Shown piece after piece: positions 49,877 through 63,690 of a stretch of 64,000 nt of DNA. The notes below the pieces were generated by a model. It searched no databases and was not told the DNA's origin. It saw only the letters and a program-made list of their open reading frames with translations. This DNA comes from Crotophaga sulcirostris (taxonomy: Eukaryota; Chordata; Aves; Cuculiformes; Crotophagidae): NCBI GenBank assembly GCA_013397455.1, contig VYZB01000135.1, forward strand, positions 564,867 to 628,866, given 5' to 3'. How positions within the stretch are numbered: the stretch's first letter is position 1; every line of letters begins with the position of its first letter. Made by a program: the position numbers and the translations under genes.

Positions 49877-52773
49877 GTATAGTTATGATCCATTTTAACC
49901 CATACAAAAATATAACCTTCTGATGTTTGTGTGGTTTTATATAGAGGTTCTTATTTTACACTGCTGTGTTAGTTGATTTATTAACTGATGTTTCCTGCTT
50001 GATGCAATCACTTGAAATGAAGTATGCAAGGAATGAAAATAGCTGACCTATTTGTAGGTCAAAGTTTGGAACACTGCTGAATAGTAGAACAAAATGTTTA
50101 TGCCCTTAGTGTGTGTTGATTATGCAAACTGCGTAAGTGTTTTGCAAAACTGTAGAACTATCCTTTTTTCTCTTTCATTTGTTTGTTTATTTTTTGTAAC
50201 ATATGGAATAAGTAAACAGTCTTAATTATCGGTTAGAGGATTAGTACTTTTTTTTAAGGTACATTTAGATCTGTCTGGCACTCATGACAAAGTATAGCCT
50301 GTAGAATTGTGCATATCAACCCTGATATGTATAGTGATATTAATGGATAATAAGTCAGTCTCGCTCCTGAAGTTATTTAGCCTCTCTTTTTTTGCCTGCT
50401 TCTGTTGCAACAATATGGGGGTTCTTGGGCTACAAACAGATAGTTATTGAAAACCTAGTAGTCTACCTGCTGTTTAAAAAAAACAAAAACAAACTAAAAC
50501 AATGACAAACCCATGCCATGAACCCAAAATCAACTGACCAAAACCTGCTCCCCCAAAACCTGTTATGAGTTTGTTAGATAATGAGGGATTGTTGTGTAAT
50601 ACAATCTTAAAATTTGTTTTCTTGGGACTTGTCAAATTTGGTTTATTGAACTAAATATAATTTTGACATAGGACCAAGTCTCAACTTCTGTGCTGGGGCA
50701 GAATTTTATTAATGCCACAAAAGTTGCAGAACTTTTCATGGAAGACATTAGTTTTAGAATAAGTTAGATTTAAGTGCAGGCTCTTACCTTTTTGTTCCTA
50801 TCAGTGCTAGCACTCGTTATTGTTGTGGGCCAAGAAACTGATTAACAGAAAATTTATATGCTTGTTTATAAATTTTTGCTGGATGGATGTTCAGCCAGAC
50901 TGGCTTCCCTATCATAACTTACTGTGGCTTCATAGTTATTCATATTAAGAAAACAAGGGGAACAGCATTGCATGGCTGGGAGTTGGTAGGATTGCCCTTT
51001 TCAGTAGCATGGCAAATACAGCCTGATTAAAAGTAAACTTTCTTTTGGAATTCAGATATCCAGCCTCCTTCTGAACAAAAATGTGTCCTGCATTGGTTAA
51101 ACCTGTGCTGCATACTTGCCCTCACTAGGCAGTTAGCATAGCCTTGCTCATTTAGGAAGCCGAATATTAATAATTATAGTTTCCTTTAGACTGCAGGAAG
51201 GGGAAGGTCTATGTGTATAGGAAGTTCTGACCATGTTTGTAACAGGGAAGGACTCAGTGGGTCCTAGTTGGATACTGGTTTTGCTTTGTAGCAGTATAAC
51301 AATTTATGTTCCTTTTAATATTGCATTGAGTCCTTTGAGACAGCTGTATATTAGACATATGTTTGCATTGATTTTAAATGATTGCAAGTTCATCACTTCT
51401 TAAGGAATTTAATGTTCCCAGTGATCAAAGGTTGTGAGTGGAAGCTTGTGCCTTTGATATTGAAGTGTGAGACATTCAAATATTCCAAACTACAAGTTGT
51501 TTGATCAAAATACAAACTGTTTGTTTCTAGGAAAGAATGCAAAGATTGTAAACACATGGGTTGTGTAACAACTTTTAAACTTTTGGGGAATATGAAGCTT
51601 TGTTCCTCAGTTTTTCTTTGTGTGCGGTGAAGAAATATGGGGTCTGAAGGAGAGTTTTGATTTTAATAGACTGTATGTATATCAGTGTACATGTGTGTAT
51701 TATATATTTATAATTGTATCTTTACCTTGTCTTCTGTGTTAGAACTTAATGTGAAAGAGCCCGTTTCTCTAGCAAACATCTGCAGAAGACAGTTATTCAG
51801 CATTAAAATGTGATGATACAATATTTTTTAAGTAGCCCATGCATGAGTATGGAGGTTTGGTGAGTTAGCGTTTACTGTGTTCTGAAGTTTCAGACACTCT
51901 GTCTTGGCCAATCTGTTCTCAAAAAGCTTGACGGCTAAATTACAACCAAGTTAAAAGCTGAAAATTTCATCTGTTTATACTGTGTTCTTTGACTTGTTTT
52001 TTACTCTTGTTGCATGCACATCCTGTTATATATGTTATCTACCTCCAGGATGTCTGTTCTTTGTCTCTAGAATTATTTCAGTGTTTTTGATTCCAAATGG
52101 CTTCACTTCACTGGTTTATCTTCACTACCACTATGTGTTTCTGTGTTTGGAAGTGTTCAGGCTCAGGTTGGATGGGGCTTTAAGCTACTTGGTCTAGTGG
52201 AAGATGTCCCCACCCACAGCAGGAACGTTGGACTAGATGGTCTTTAAAGGTCCCTTCAGACCCCAGCCATTCTGAGATTCTATCTATGATTCCTTCTCAC
52301 TGGAGAAGGGATAAATGATTACTTGAGCTTCCCTGCTTCCCTCTGAGTGTTCTGTGTGTTTCCCTTTGAACTGACCCTGTTGTTGGTTTGATGGCCATGA
52401 CTAATCTCTTTGTTAGTATTTAAAATTGACACTTTCTCATAACACTCCAACTTCAAAAAAACAAAGCAAAGTTTTTACACAAATAAAGCTGTTTAAATTG
52501 CAGGAATAACCTGCTAATTTTTAACTTTTGATGTAGAATAATAGCAAAAAGAGAGGAAAGGGTACCTAGCTCTGATTGTGTCCATTTGCTTCTGATGGTA
52601 GTAGTGTGGCTACTGATAGTCAGGCACAGTTAAGTAAGATAAACTGTTTTTTATTTCAGAGCTTCTGAAGATGTCAAGTACTTGCTGCTAACTTTACTGA
52701 AAAGCCTTTTCACATTGCTTGAGTGTGTTTCATATCATGTGATTTTTTTTTTTTTCTCTCTATTTAATAATAG
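49877..52773 (+). other. ATXN10: ATXN10 intron 2
   Basis: A 2.9-kb AT-rich intron from GTATAG to a strong acceptor (long T run, CTCTCTATTTAATAATAG, ending 52773). It holds one CR1 tail fragment at 52148-52292. Nothing else was recognised in it. Confidence 0.9.
52148..52292 (+). mobile_element. CR1 LINE 3' fragment
   Basis: Reads GGAAGTGTTCAGGCTCAGGT, TGGATGGGGCTTTAAGC, GTTGGACTAGATGGTCTTTA and ends in the CR1 tail words CATTCTGAGATTCTAT. It is in the same orientation as ATXN10, truncated and diverged, and differs in its 3' end from the copies at 43.3 and 59.4 kb, so it is a different subfamily. Confidence 0.9.
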
Positions 52774-52856
52774 GAACTTGGGTCTTATCTCTACATCTGT
52801 CCATTTGATCAAATTGCTACATGGAATACAAATCAAAGAAGAATTGTTATTGACTG
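52774..52856 (+). CDS. ATXN10: ATXN10 exon 3 (ataxin-10)
   Basis: An 83-base exon between AATAATAG and GACTG|GTAAGG. Its first base completes the arginine started in exon 2, then 27 codons follow and one base carries over. The peptide NLGLISTSVHLIKLLHGIQI, then KEELLLT, aligns with the human NLDTIGVAVDLILLFRELRV, EQESLLT stretch: fair identity, the same length and the same splice phases. This is an armadillo-like helical segment. A longer open frame (52682-52930) runs in from the intron and out beyond the donor; those extra residues are intronic. The next expected exon (AFRCGLQFLGNIA-type sequence) was not found downstream. Confidence 0.93.
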
Positions 52857-53784
52857 GTAAGGCTGTCAATTTTGTTAAATATATAGGCTACGGTATGCTT
52901 TTTTATATGGTGAGTCTTGTGCTGGTATGATGTCACCTTACTGCTGCGTTTTTTTCATAAATAAGCTTCCATTTAAGAATTGGGGAGCCTTCTCTTATGC
53001 TGCTTGAAAAAATATTGGCCCCAAGTCTAGTCCAATTGTGTTTTCCGTCAACAGTTCCCTGCAGATTGTTAAACGAGAAATAAATGGAAACTTCTTTAAA
53101 ATTAACCAGGATATTTGAATTGCAAAAAAAGGTAAAGTTCCTGTAATACCTCCATTCAAAATACGTTCTGCTGTTTTACTGTCTTTTTATTTGATCTGCA
53201 AATGTAGTGAAATGAAGAAATACTCCCTTTTTTATTTTGATAACACTTGAAATAATTTATCTAATTCCAGGAAACAAATTTTGGCTGCGATTTTTTAAAA
53301 ATTATTTTAAAATTTTTATTTCTGTACTGTGGTTGCTGACCAGTCAGGGTAATATCTGCCAAGAAGTAAATACTGATTTGAGTAGTGTTCACATTTCCTT
53401 AATGGACGAGTTTTTTCTTCTCTTTTCATGCAGTGAAGAGAAAATCTGACTATAGTATCCTTGCTCCTTAATGGTGGTTGTTGCTACCAATTTCTACCAA
53501 TCTCATTTCACTGGATATTAAGGCATTTTCAGTATTTCTCTTCACTGTTTTTCCTGTGTTTCCCTGTGTGTGTGCGTATGGAGCTTGATACAGTGGGTTG
53601 GATCCCAGTCTTTAGCATCTGTGGTTGCAGAGAGAAGGGAACATTTGATTTCTCTCACTACTTTTATTTCTTTTCACTCCCTTTACTTGGATGAGGTTTT
53701 TACTGGGTTCCCGTTTCTGCTTTTCTATAATTTTGTGAAAGCAAATGAAACTACTGTCATACAATAACGTGCCCTCAAACACAT

Positions 53785-54447
53785 TTATGAAGCTGGGAAA
53801 CAGCAGTGAAGTCCAGGATACTGTTTTTCCTTTTGCTGCTGTCTTTGGCTCAAAATGAAGCCTTTAAGGTATGAGATGGTATTATGCTTAAACCGCTTTT
53901 GCTCCTTCACATGTAGCTGCAATCTTTCTTCCAGAGAAGGATCAGTGATGCTAGCACAGACCTTCAGTGTGGGAAGACCAGAACTAAGCCCTGTGTGTGG
54001 CAAAGGAAAGGACTTGCTCCATGACCGTATAGAGGAGGAACTCATGGCACACAAGAGTGACTGCCAAGCCATGACACAGGGTTGGACAGATGGGAGTAGG
54101 TAAAGGCACGGAGAGCAAGAATTATCCTGCCTCACAGTTGTGAGCCCTTTCATAGACCAGTAAGAAAAAAAGAAAAACAATAGAAATGGAAATGGCAGTT
54201 TTGTCCAGTCTGACATTGTCCCTATTAGGATCCTTGACAGCAACAGGCTCGAAAGGCTGTCCTGGAGAGGTGAACTTCCCACCTTCAGCTTATTCAAGGT
54301 ATCAGGAATTGCACTGTGAGAATACCACCTTTCAGTGGTGCCTCCCAGCATCTGCAGGACAGTGAGCAGGATGTACTCCTTGCTGGTTACGTGCATGGCC
54401 TGAAGTTTGCCCTGTGGGGTTGCTAATGGGTTATGATGTACATGCAT
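53785..54447 (-). pseudogene. Long minus-strand ORF, possible retrocopy fragment
   Basis: A 220-codon frame with ATG at its start is the longest gap-free open frame in the window, antisense to ATXN10 within intron 3. Its first 90 codons look protein-like (for example KLQAMHVTSKEYILLTVLQM and AIPDTLNKLKVGSSPLQDSL); this is followed by a Phe-rich stretch that translates a T-rich tract and a less convincing second half. No family is recognised, no poly(A) tail in the right orientation is clear, and no splice evidence is seen. It may be a decayed gene copy or chance. Confidence 0.2.
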
Positions 54448-57400
54448 GCTGTTCTCCTGCTGCTGGGATCTGAAGAAGCAGCAGTCAATGGTACTTAACA
54501 GAAAGGAGGGAGTGGAACCCAGTGACTTTGTTTACTGCTTCAAACACCTTTTCTTAGACAGCGGATGTTGTAAAATCGCATTTTATCGCATTGAAAATTA
54601 AGGGGACCATTGACCAGAAAGTTTTTAACAGTATTTCAATAAAAAGTATTTTGTAACTGTTATTCTACCTAGCCGTTCAACAGATGAGTTTGAGTTATAA
54701 CTAATATTTGATGTATTGACCCAGGACAGATGGTTTGTTTGATACTGTGTGTAGTATTGATCTCATCAGGAAACATCTGTGATGACCATTGCTTAAGTTT
54801 TTTGTTTTACACTAACATTAATGTTAGAGCCTAGAGCACCAGCTCCTTCCACAGGGTGTAATTCAGAAGTTAACAGTTACCTTCAACTGCAGATTGTTAC
54901 TTGTATATTCAAAAGTGAGGCAAATTACTAAATTGGTCTTGGATGGAGATGAGTAAATTTTACTGTATTAACTATATTTCTGCTTGATGATTCGCCTCAT
55001 ATTTATATCAAAAATGGGGGCACAAGGCTAGAGTAGCATGTGTATTTCATTCTAGCAGATAATTAGGTGTTAAGTAGAATATTTCAAGTTGTTCATTTGG
55101 ATACATGTCCCGTTTCATCCTTTAAATGGCTGCTTAGATTTTATGATCCCTCTCAGTACCTGTTTAGATCCTTAAGGTTTTTAAATACCTTCATGTTGCT
55201 TTCATATCAACAAAATACAAGGATAAAGAGGTAATGCTATATTGCACAGTGAACAATACTAATGTTTATGTTCATATCCCTGTGAAATATTCCCAGAGCA
55301 AATTATTGTAGGCTAAATAAATTTAAGTTTCAACATTATTATATATACGATGAAGAGAGATTGAAAATTCTTTATGCAGACTTAATTTTAACCTGATCTG
55401 TGGTATGTTTCCTCTCTTAACTACTGGTGACTGTTAAAACTGGTAAGTCTCTGAATGGTATGTTAATTTTTGTAGGAAAGTTCAGTGTAATATAATTTGT
55501 AACGGATAAAACCAGAAATGAAATAAAGTATATATTCTTTGGCCGCTGCTGTGACCAGTGTGGTGGTTCTAAGGGAGGGGATGAACTGCCTGTTCTAGCA
55601 ATACATTAGTGAGCAAAAAAGGAGATGCTGTGCAAAGTGGTATGATTAAAAACTGTTGCTGAGACTCATTCAATTAAATCCAGATGCCTTTGCATCATCT
55701 CTGCTAGGAGCAATACTTTTTTTAATAGTTTATCTTATTGAAACAGCTCTCCTGCAAGTTTTCAGGATCTCTTTTTTTAATGCTGTAAGAAGTTAGATAA
55801 ATTCCTGTATGCTTGTAATGTACTTGTCTCAGCTCGCTGTGGAAAATGCTGTTGTTTTGAGCATGCGATACCCCACTGAGGCAATGGGCCAGAAAACCTG
55901 AAGGTAAGTTCTTATGTCTGTCCTGGAATAGCTCTTTAAGGCTTCAGATAGGTTTAAAAATAACTAGTTCATTCATACATATGGTGTATAAAGACTGTCC
56001 AACCCCACCTGCAAGCCATCTATCTCTGCAATAATCTTCTTCCTTTTAATACATAAACATTTTTAGGCTTTTCCCATATGGTGTTGATACGTATAGCTGT
56101 TTGTCCCCACTCTTCCTCCCTTCTTACTTCCCAATTTAGTTTAGTTGCATTCCCTAGCCTACTTTCTCTTCCTGTAATTGCTTCCAGTACATAGTAGTAA
56201 TATGTCTTGAGCAATTTATATTCCTTAGTACTTAGAGAAGGGAACCTGCTCTAAGGAGGTGCAACAGATAAAGCAAATAGCCAGATGAGTGCAGGGGGTT
56301 GATGACAATGATGCTTAACAAGTGTTTCACAATTTGTAGCCATTCTTCTGGGCAGCATCACGACTGATTTGTGTCAGGTAATCCACGCATAGTTGTAAAT
56401 GTGCTGTGTTTTCTTAGTGCTCCAGCAGTCCTCCCTCCTCTCTGCAAGAGATAGAACTTCCCAGTCAAGAATTCAAGTGCTATGCTTCTTGGAGAGTATC
56501 TGGACTTTGCCTCAACGTTCTTCAAACCGTACACACTGAAACTCTAGGAAGTGGGTGATTGTGTAAGGAGGTGCTTAACCTTTTAGATTACAGAACTTGG
56601 ATATTCCTGGTGGGAAGACAGAGAAGATGGCAAATGCTGTGCTGTTCTCCCCAGTTCAGAATTCATTTGAATAAGGATTTAAGATGCAGGAACGGCACCT
56701 ACGCATGTGGAAATGCTGCATGCAAGAAGGTCCATTACATTTCTTCGTTAATTAATTTGAGACCATAGTCTTACAGCAAATCACTAGTAAGATACTCGAA
56801 TTTTTACTTTGAGTCTTAGGGAAAAAATTAAGTCTCTGCAGAATATAGATTTAATAGAATTTTTAGAGTACCCTTTCCACGTCCCTTTTGTTTTAGCTAT
56901 TTTTTTTAATTTGAAAACCCAAAAGCCTCATCATAACAAGGTTTTTCTTTAATGCTGTGGGTACAAAGACCAAGAACACTTGCCAGAGGAGCAGGCTTAT
57001 TAAGCTGCCAGATGAACTTTAACTGAACTTAAGGCAGACCCAGATCTCTTAAGAGCTACGAAGTAGTTCAGTATGTTAGGGATTACAGCAGACATAGGAA
57101 AATATCCTTGTCAGAAGCCCAAGTAGAAAATCTCCTTCACTTCATAGCATGTGTCTTGATTTGGTTGTAGGGTTGGTTTTCTTTTCTTTTTCTTTTTTTC
57201 TCTTTTTCCTATGGGAAATCTTAAGCTTTCCAACAGAATCTAGCAGACCTTTGCGAAGGTACGTTGAGGTTTGTCAAGATGATGGATCTTTAGATTCCAG
57301 AGTGTGAGATCTGCATTTAGGATTCATCTTTGAAATCTGAAAATAACAGATAGCTTCGTTTCTCCTCAATAAACTGCAGTGAGGACATGCCTGTTTTGAA

Positions 57401-59367
57401 GCAAGCTTATGTTCATTAGGCCCTGCCCCATTTTATCTTCTCCTTGATTTCTACCCCCACCCCATACTGGACAGAAGGAGCTTTGATCTTTTTGTTTGTA
57501 AATAGATCTTCTCAAACCTTTCACTGCTTCAGAATATTGCCAGTGCTGAAGGATGTGCTTTGAATTCCAACATAATTGCTTAAAAAGTATTTATCTGCCA
57601 AAATACTTTTCTCTCCTCTAGAATAAAAAGGCATTGAATGCATGATAGCTGCCCTGTGTGGGTCAATTTGTTGTGCAAGTTCTCTGAATGAGTTGATTGT
57701 CCTCTCTGAGCAGAACAAAGTGCAACTGCACTGTATCAGTTGCAGAGCAATACCTTGCTGTTTGTGTCTGCCTGAGAGGTGTGCTCTGAGCATTGTGCCA
57801 GCATTCCTCAGTTCCAGGCTGCTTGAGCTAGCTTTAACAAGGTAGCATGGGCATTCTTACTGTTATGCTGTGCTGATACCATGCCTCTTAAGTTTTTAGG
57901 GATTTTAACCAACCAGGGTAAGCTGCATAATCATGCATTAGTGGCAGAATATTAACATCAGTTGTTAATGGCATGGGTACTACTGGAGATCGCACTCAAA
58001 ATCATCATCCAAACATGGTAGCTGTTGTACAAAGGTTTAGGTTGTTCCCTAATTCCTAATGTCCAGAAACATTATATAAATTATGGTGGATGAATCTGAA
58101 TCTGAACTATGGTAGCTTGAATCTTTGAACAGGAATTTGACTTTTCTTCCAATTTTCTGAAAAATGTTCAGGTACTACTACTGCTACAGATAACTTTATT
58201 CAGAACAGAACTGAAAAAACTCTGCGAGCATTGATGAAAGATGACTCTGTAGATTTTTTATACAGTGTTTATTATAGTAACTTGGAACATTTTCTGGTAG
58301 GGTGTTCAGCAACATGAGTATCATATGTCTGACACCTGTTCACACCTCTCTTCTTGAGGGAGGATGTGTGGGAAAATATGGAATATCTTGTTTAAACATT
58401 TTTAAAATACTACAAATGCCATGTACTTAAAAGAGAGCTATAAAGAAATGTTTCTTGCTTTGAGTAGAAGAGGAGAAAGTCTATGATGCTGTTCAGGTAA
58501 AGACGACCACAATGAATCTGAAACTTCTTCGGTGTCTTTTTGTTTAGTTTTAAATTTCCTCTGCCTACCAGCAGCATTAATAATAACTTGGCTTCAGTTT
58601 CAGTCAGTGTTCTTTAAGTACTCAGACTGATTTGGACCTGATCAGCTATCATGTATTTTCTTTTGGTTAATGAAAAAACAATTGTTCCTGATCCATTGCT
58701 GCCTTATGGGTTGGTCATGGTCTATGAAGAAAGTGTGTTGGCAAGTACTTTTTAATCGGTCAATGAGCAAGAGAAGTACTCTGCAGAAGAAGTGGCAATA
58801 AGTAGCCTTGGAGTTCTGAACTCTGTAAAATTGAGAACGACATCAATCCTTCATAAAGATTAAAAAAAAAAAGGCATGAAGGTGTGTGTACTTCAGAAAT
58901 AAGAGGTAAGGAACGTAGGCTATATATAGCTTTCAGAGATATTTATTATTTCTTGCAAAAGCCAGATGGGATAGAAGCATTCTGGTTTTGATGGAATAAC
59001 AAGACAAACACTTTCTCTTGAAGTCTGCAGGAGCATCACACAATTCATCAAAGAAGGAGGACACTTGATTTATTGTAAACTCTTGAAGGTAACATGGTGT
59101 GCTATAAAGCCACTTAATCGTAAGTTGTAGAGTTTGTGTAGTACTAGAAAATCATGTTGACATTTCCTTATGAGACATCCCTGAAACGGGAAATTCCCAG
59201 GAGCTGCACTGGTTAGCTTACCCCTTCCAAAAAGCTGTTAATTCAAAGTAATTTTCAAGAGCTTACAGAAAAGGAGATGTTTAATCAAATGTTTTTGTTT
59301 TGCTGAAGAGAATCTAAATAAAGCAGGGAGCTTTGAGTTGTTATGTTTGCAAAAGTGAGTTATGTTA

Positions 59368-59570
59368 CTTCACAATAAGGGTGGTGAGGCTCTGGCACAG
59401 GTTGCTCAGGGAAGCTGTTGGTGCCCCCTCCCTTGGAGGTGTTCAATGCCAGGTTGGATGGGGCCTTGAGCTGCCTGAGCTCGTGGGAGGTGTCCCTGCC
59501 CATGGCAGGGGGTTTGGAACTGGATGGGCTTTAAAGTCCATTTCAACCCAAACCATTCTGTGATTCTGTG
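59368..59570 (+). mobile_element. CR1 LINE 3' fragment
   Basis: Starts near ACTTCACAATAAGGGTGGTG and continues through GTGCCCCCTCCCTTGGAGGT, CCCTGCCCATGGCAGGGG and TGGGCTTTAAAGTCCATTTC to two clean 8-base tail repeats, ATTCTGTG ATTCTGTG. It is severely 5'-truncated and of the same subfamily as the copy at 43.3 kb. Confidence 0.95.
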
Positions 59571-60942
59571 CTTGAAAACAAAAATGAATGAATAGCAGTT
59601 AAGTGATTCAAGTGATTTCTACTCCCTCAAGAGAGGCTAGGAGACATAAACTTTTCAGTTCTGTCCTCACTCAGTGGAACAGAAGAGAAGATATTTATTT
59701 GCTCTGACCTGTTCCTAGTTCTGCCCTAAACCATTTGCAATTTGGAATTGCACTGGACAACTGAAACTGGCTAATTTTGAGGCAATAAAAAAACAGAGGA
59801 AAGTGATGTTCTCAAACCTGCCAAAGAACACTAAATTGGTTTTGCTTTGTTCTTTTTTAATGTGTAGCCATGTGTCCATTTCTTGATTCTTGTCAATATT
59901 TATTTGTCTATTTATTTTCTTCTACTAGAAGGCAATGGCAATAGCAGCACTGCTATTTTTGGTCCCATTGAAAAGAATATATCTTAGCAATAGGAAAATG
60001 AACTACAAGTTATTACGAAGACCTTTTCAGAATGCATCTGAATGATACCTTTGCAGAACCAGTTAGCTTTGAAAATCCTGGCATTTCGGGCTTGCGTACT
60101 GGCATAGGGGTCTAACTCTCTAAGGCCTATTTTTGATACTTCCTTTTTTCTGTACCTTAGAATGTGGAATGACTGGTCATTCAGCAATGTATTTTAAATT
60201 AACAGGAAAGAGAAACAGTGGTCAACGATGGAACTTAATTATTCCTTAATGAATGCCAATATTGACCAAAGAAGCCCATCTCTTTATCTTTTATTTTCTG
60301 TTCAGTATCTTTGGTATTTCTGTTTCATTCTTTTAAAAAATTTACATTCTGCTTTCACTGATTTTTGTTGTTCTTTAACCATATTGCATTGAATGGTTTA
60401 ATTTCTAAATTATAGCATGTTTTATATATGAAAAATAAATATCTTAAAATATGCCTGGAAAGTGTGATGGAACAGTAGATTTTTACTACACAGACATCAT
60501 CGCAGAGCTAATATCCAGAGCTCATCCAGTGCGTTTTGGATATTGCTAAGTTTTATTGCCTATAAACAAGGGTCCTTTTTTACTACCTGAACAAGGGTCT
60601 CCATACAGGCTTGATTATGAGGGTTTGGTTATAATGTGACTACAGCTGGAGAAGACGTAACTTTTAAATTGTATCCTGGAGAATTGCAAACACAATGGCT
60701 TTTAATTTAAACCGACAGGACTATGGAAGGAAAGTTAATCCTTTCTCTCTTCCCACATCAGTGCCCTCTATATTTATCACTGGAGGAGGAGGTAAACTGT
60801 TTTGTTGGGATTTTATTTTGTTTTGCTTTTTGTTGTCGTTGGTTTGGTTTTGTTTTTTATTGTGGGCAGATACTGTAAATTATCACACTGCAGATTTGTT
60901 GTGTGAATCATATCTTACATGCTGATTTTTGTGGAATAAGAG

Positions 60943-60970
60943 AAAATGGTTTTAAAGCTTAAACCATTTT
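60943..60970. repeat. Inverted repeat, 10-bp perfect arms
   Basis: AAAATGGTTT (60943-60952) and AAACCATTTT (60961-60970) are exact reverse complements around TAAAGCTT. Confidence 0.8.
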
Positions 60971-62979
60971 ACTTGTCATAGAGAGTCAAAACATCATTAA
61001 ATGTTAATAGGTGACATTTGTCAATTTAAATTCATATTCAAATTAACATTTCTTTGAAGGGAGAGGAAGTGGGAGAGATTGACTCCTGAATAGACCAAAG
61101 TGCATAGGGTTAATTCTCAAAAAGCAGCTTGAAAAGAGTGTGCCTCTGTTGCTTGGAAGAAAAGAAAATTTAAAAATCTTCACTTTCATTTATTTTTGTA
61201 TTTGGGGTTTCCTTTTGCTTACTGTTAACATAATTAAACTACTTATGTTTTATTATGTTTAAATAAACAAGATGCTAATTTAAACAGACTTCTTTTAGTT
61301 GCATAAAAAAGGGACAACCCTGATATTAAGAGCTGCCAGTTTCCATATGTGATCCTAGCTTTTGTCTGTCTAGGCTTTTTGTATGGGGGATTGGTGCCAG
61401 TACTTTGCTGCCACTGTTAAAGTAAAAACTATAATTACATTGTCAAAATAATATTTATAGTATTTTCGGGGAATAATTGTGGGAGGGTGACGAATATATT
61501 ATACTCATCAAACTTTTATGTAAACATAAGCATGAGTTTTTTATTTGAGTTATTGGTGTTGTTTTTGGCCTTTGTGTTTTTCCAATCTGTAAAAATAATA
61601 TTGGGATTTTCATGGTCTTTGTAGCATTTGCAGAGTGTATGCCCTAACAATCAGTTGATACACTATCTGGTAGAAGTAAACTGCTATTTGCACTTGTATT
61701 GGGATTTTGGTTTCATGTTTCCATAGCTTAAGAAAATCCTGTGTTTTTTTTGAGTTCTGCTATCCTCTACTTATTATAGCTCTGAGCATTTTACTACTTA
61801 ACCAAACAGGAAAGTTTTAAGTAATTGGTTTGTTCTCTTGGTACCACTTGGGGTTCTTTGGGGTTTTTTTTGTTCCTTTTTGTTTAGCTCCTTAGTTTTT
61901 TTAATTTCAATTTTTTCCCTTATTTTGAAAGTGAGTTTGAGTGCTGTTGAAGGGTGACAGTGAGCATCTCCCAGAAACATCTATGCTTGAAAGCAAGTAC
62001 TAGATTTTCTAACAATCGACAGTTGTCCCTTTACTAGTTAATGGCATAGACAGGACTTTGGCATTCTTGCTCCTGGGTGATGTGAGGTTACTGGATATAA
62101 AAATACTTCAGTACTGCCCCGTACTGTGGTTTTACCTTTTTAGCTGCTGTGTCTCTGCTGTGTCTGGTGAATATTTCCACAGCTTTTTAATGAGCTGTCT
62201 TTGTAACACCTACGGCAAGGATTATAGCCGTGCAAACTTCACCTTTCCTAAGTATGTCAACCACTCTCTGTTGATGAGAAGATTCTCTCTTGGTCTTCAT
62301 AGTTTAGCCCAGAATCCATTGAAGGGCCATGGAAAGACTCTGATTTGGGTAGGCTTTGTTCCAGGTCTTCATTCCAGGCCTTTGTTCTCTGGTCTTGTTT
62401 CAGAAACTGCAAAATAGGGAGCTAGCTTTTACTCCTCTTTCAGCTGTCCACAGAAGGAGAAGAGCCAAACCTGGACTAAGGCAATTCAGAATGAAGCATT
62501 GTCCTGATTTCACAAACAGTGAATTCTCTTTAGCTCCTGTGTGTGTAGTATTGCCCCTGTCTGCAGTGGTTAACTCTTGACCCATGTGCTGAGACTCCCA
62601 CACTTTGAGTCTTGTGCAGTGCGTACAGGCACAACTAACTGTGCACTGCTGTCATTCTGGAGGGGCTGTTTTTTCATACCTGTGCCCTGCATGGCTAGTA
62701 CAGTAAACTTTATTTATGTAACACAGCAGTCGCTATTGTTTTGAGTAAAAACCAGTGTTAACTATTGTTTTCAGCCTGACGCATCTGTGTTCGCGCACAT
62801 GGCTTGGCTGTGACTTCTGTTATTAATACAGAAACTTTACACATGCCTTAATTTTTTTTTCCCATTTTATGACATTTGGAGTGGAATGAGTTTTGTAGAG
62901 AGCAAGTTCAGATCCATTGAAAAAGGGCAGGTTTAAGACCAGGGGTGCTGGATCAGGGGTCCATAGAAATGCAAGATAT

Positions 62980-62992
62980 GGGGGGGGGGGGG
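62980..62992. repeat. Poly(G) tract, 13 bases
   Basis: Thirteen G in a row in an AT-rich intron. Homopolymer length here is prone to sequencing error. Confidence 0.85.
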
Positions 62993-63558
62993 AATTGTGA
63001 CTATGAAAATGTGTTATTGCAGCGGCTTGTTGAGGTACAGTTTGAACTGTAAGACTGGATCCTGCCTTGCGACGTTCACCTGTCTGATACTATTGACATG
63101 GTTGGTATTGGAAACAGACTTTGGAATATTGACAAATAAAGGGTGTTTTCCAAGAGTTTGGTGTGTGTTTGCCCTATTGATCAAAACTGTCCTTTCCATA
63201 ATAGTCATTAATTATTTTTTGATTGCTGTATTGGGAAACAGAGGTGGTGACTGTCTCAGAGTCAATGTAAATCATTCTACTCCTTCTAGGAAAGACTAAG
63301 CTGAGCTAATATCCTTAAGCTGTAACAATTAGTAGATCAATGGGCTGCCTTGTAGGGTTCCCTTGTCTAGTTGCTGATACTGCTTTTAGGCAGTGTGTAT
63401 AGCTGTTTTGGTTTTTTTTCTTGTTCCTGCAATTTGGAGGCTTTCTAGTACTGCCTGCCAAGATGTTGCTGATTTATGACACATGCATAGTGGTTTTATA
63501 ATGTGGACTGATATCCACTTGGAGCACAAAGGAAATGGGAGTTTGCTGATGTCAATTT

Positions 63559-63596
63559 AATTAGAATGGTTTCTGGTAATTAGAATGGTTTCTGGT
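63559..63596. repeat. 19-bp perfect tandem duplication
   Basis: AATTAGAATGGTTTCTGGT occurs twice in direct succession without a mismatch, which suggests a recent duplication. Confidence 0.95.
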
Positions 63597-63670
63597 TACT
63601 CTGGTTGAGGCTTGAAATGAACAGTAATGCCTGTATTTCTGTGGACCTTTAAATACAGTGTTCTGTAAGT

Positions 63671-63690
63671 CCTTTCCTTCCTTCCTTCCT
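63671..63690. repeat. (TTCC)n microsatellite
   Basis: About four and a half TTCC units. Confidence 0.85.

Noticed and set aside
49689..49898. A free-standing small protein starting at ATG 49689
   Set aside because: Splice sites, phase and similarity show that this is internal exon 2 of ATXN10; the last residues after 49876 are intron.
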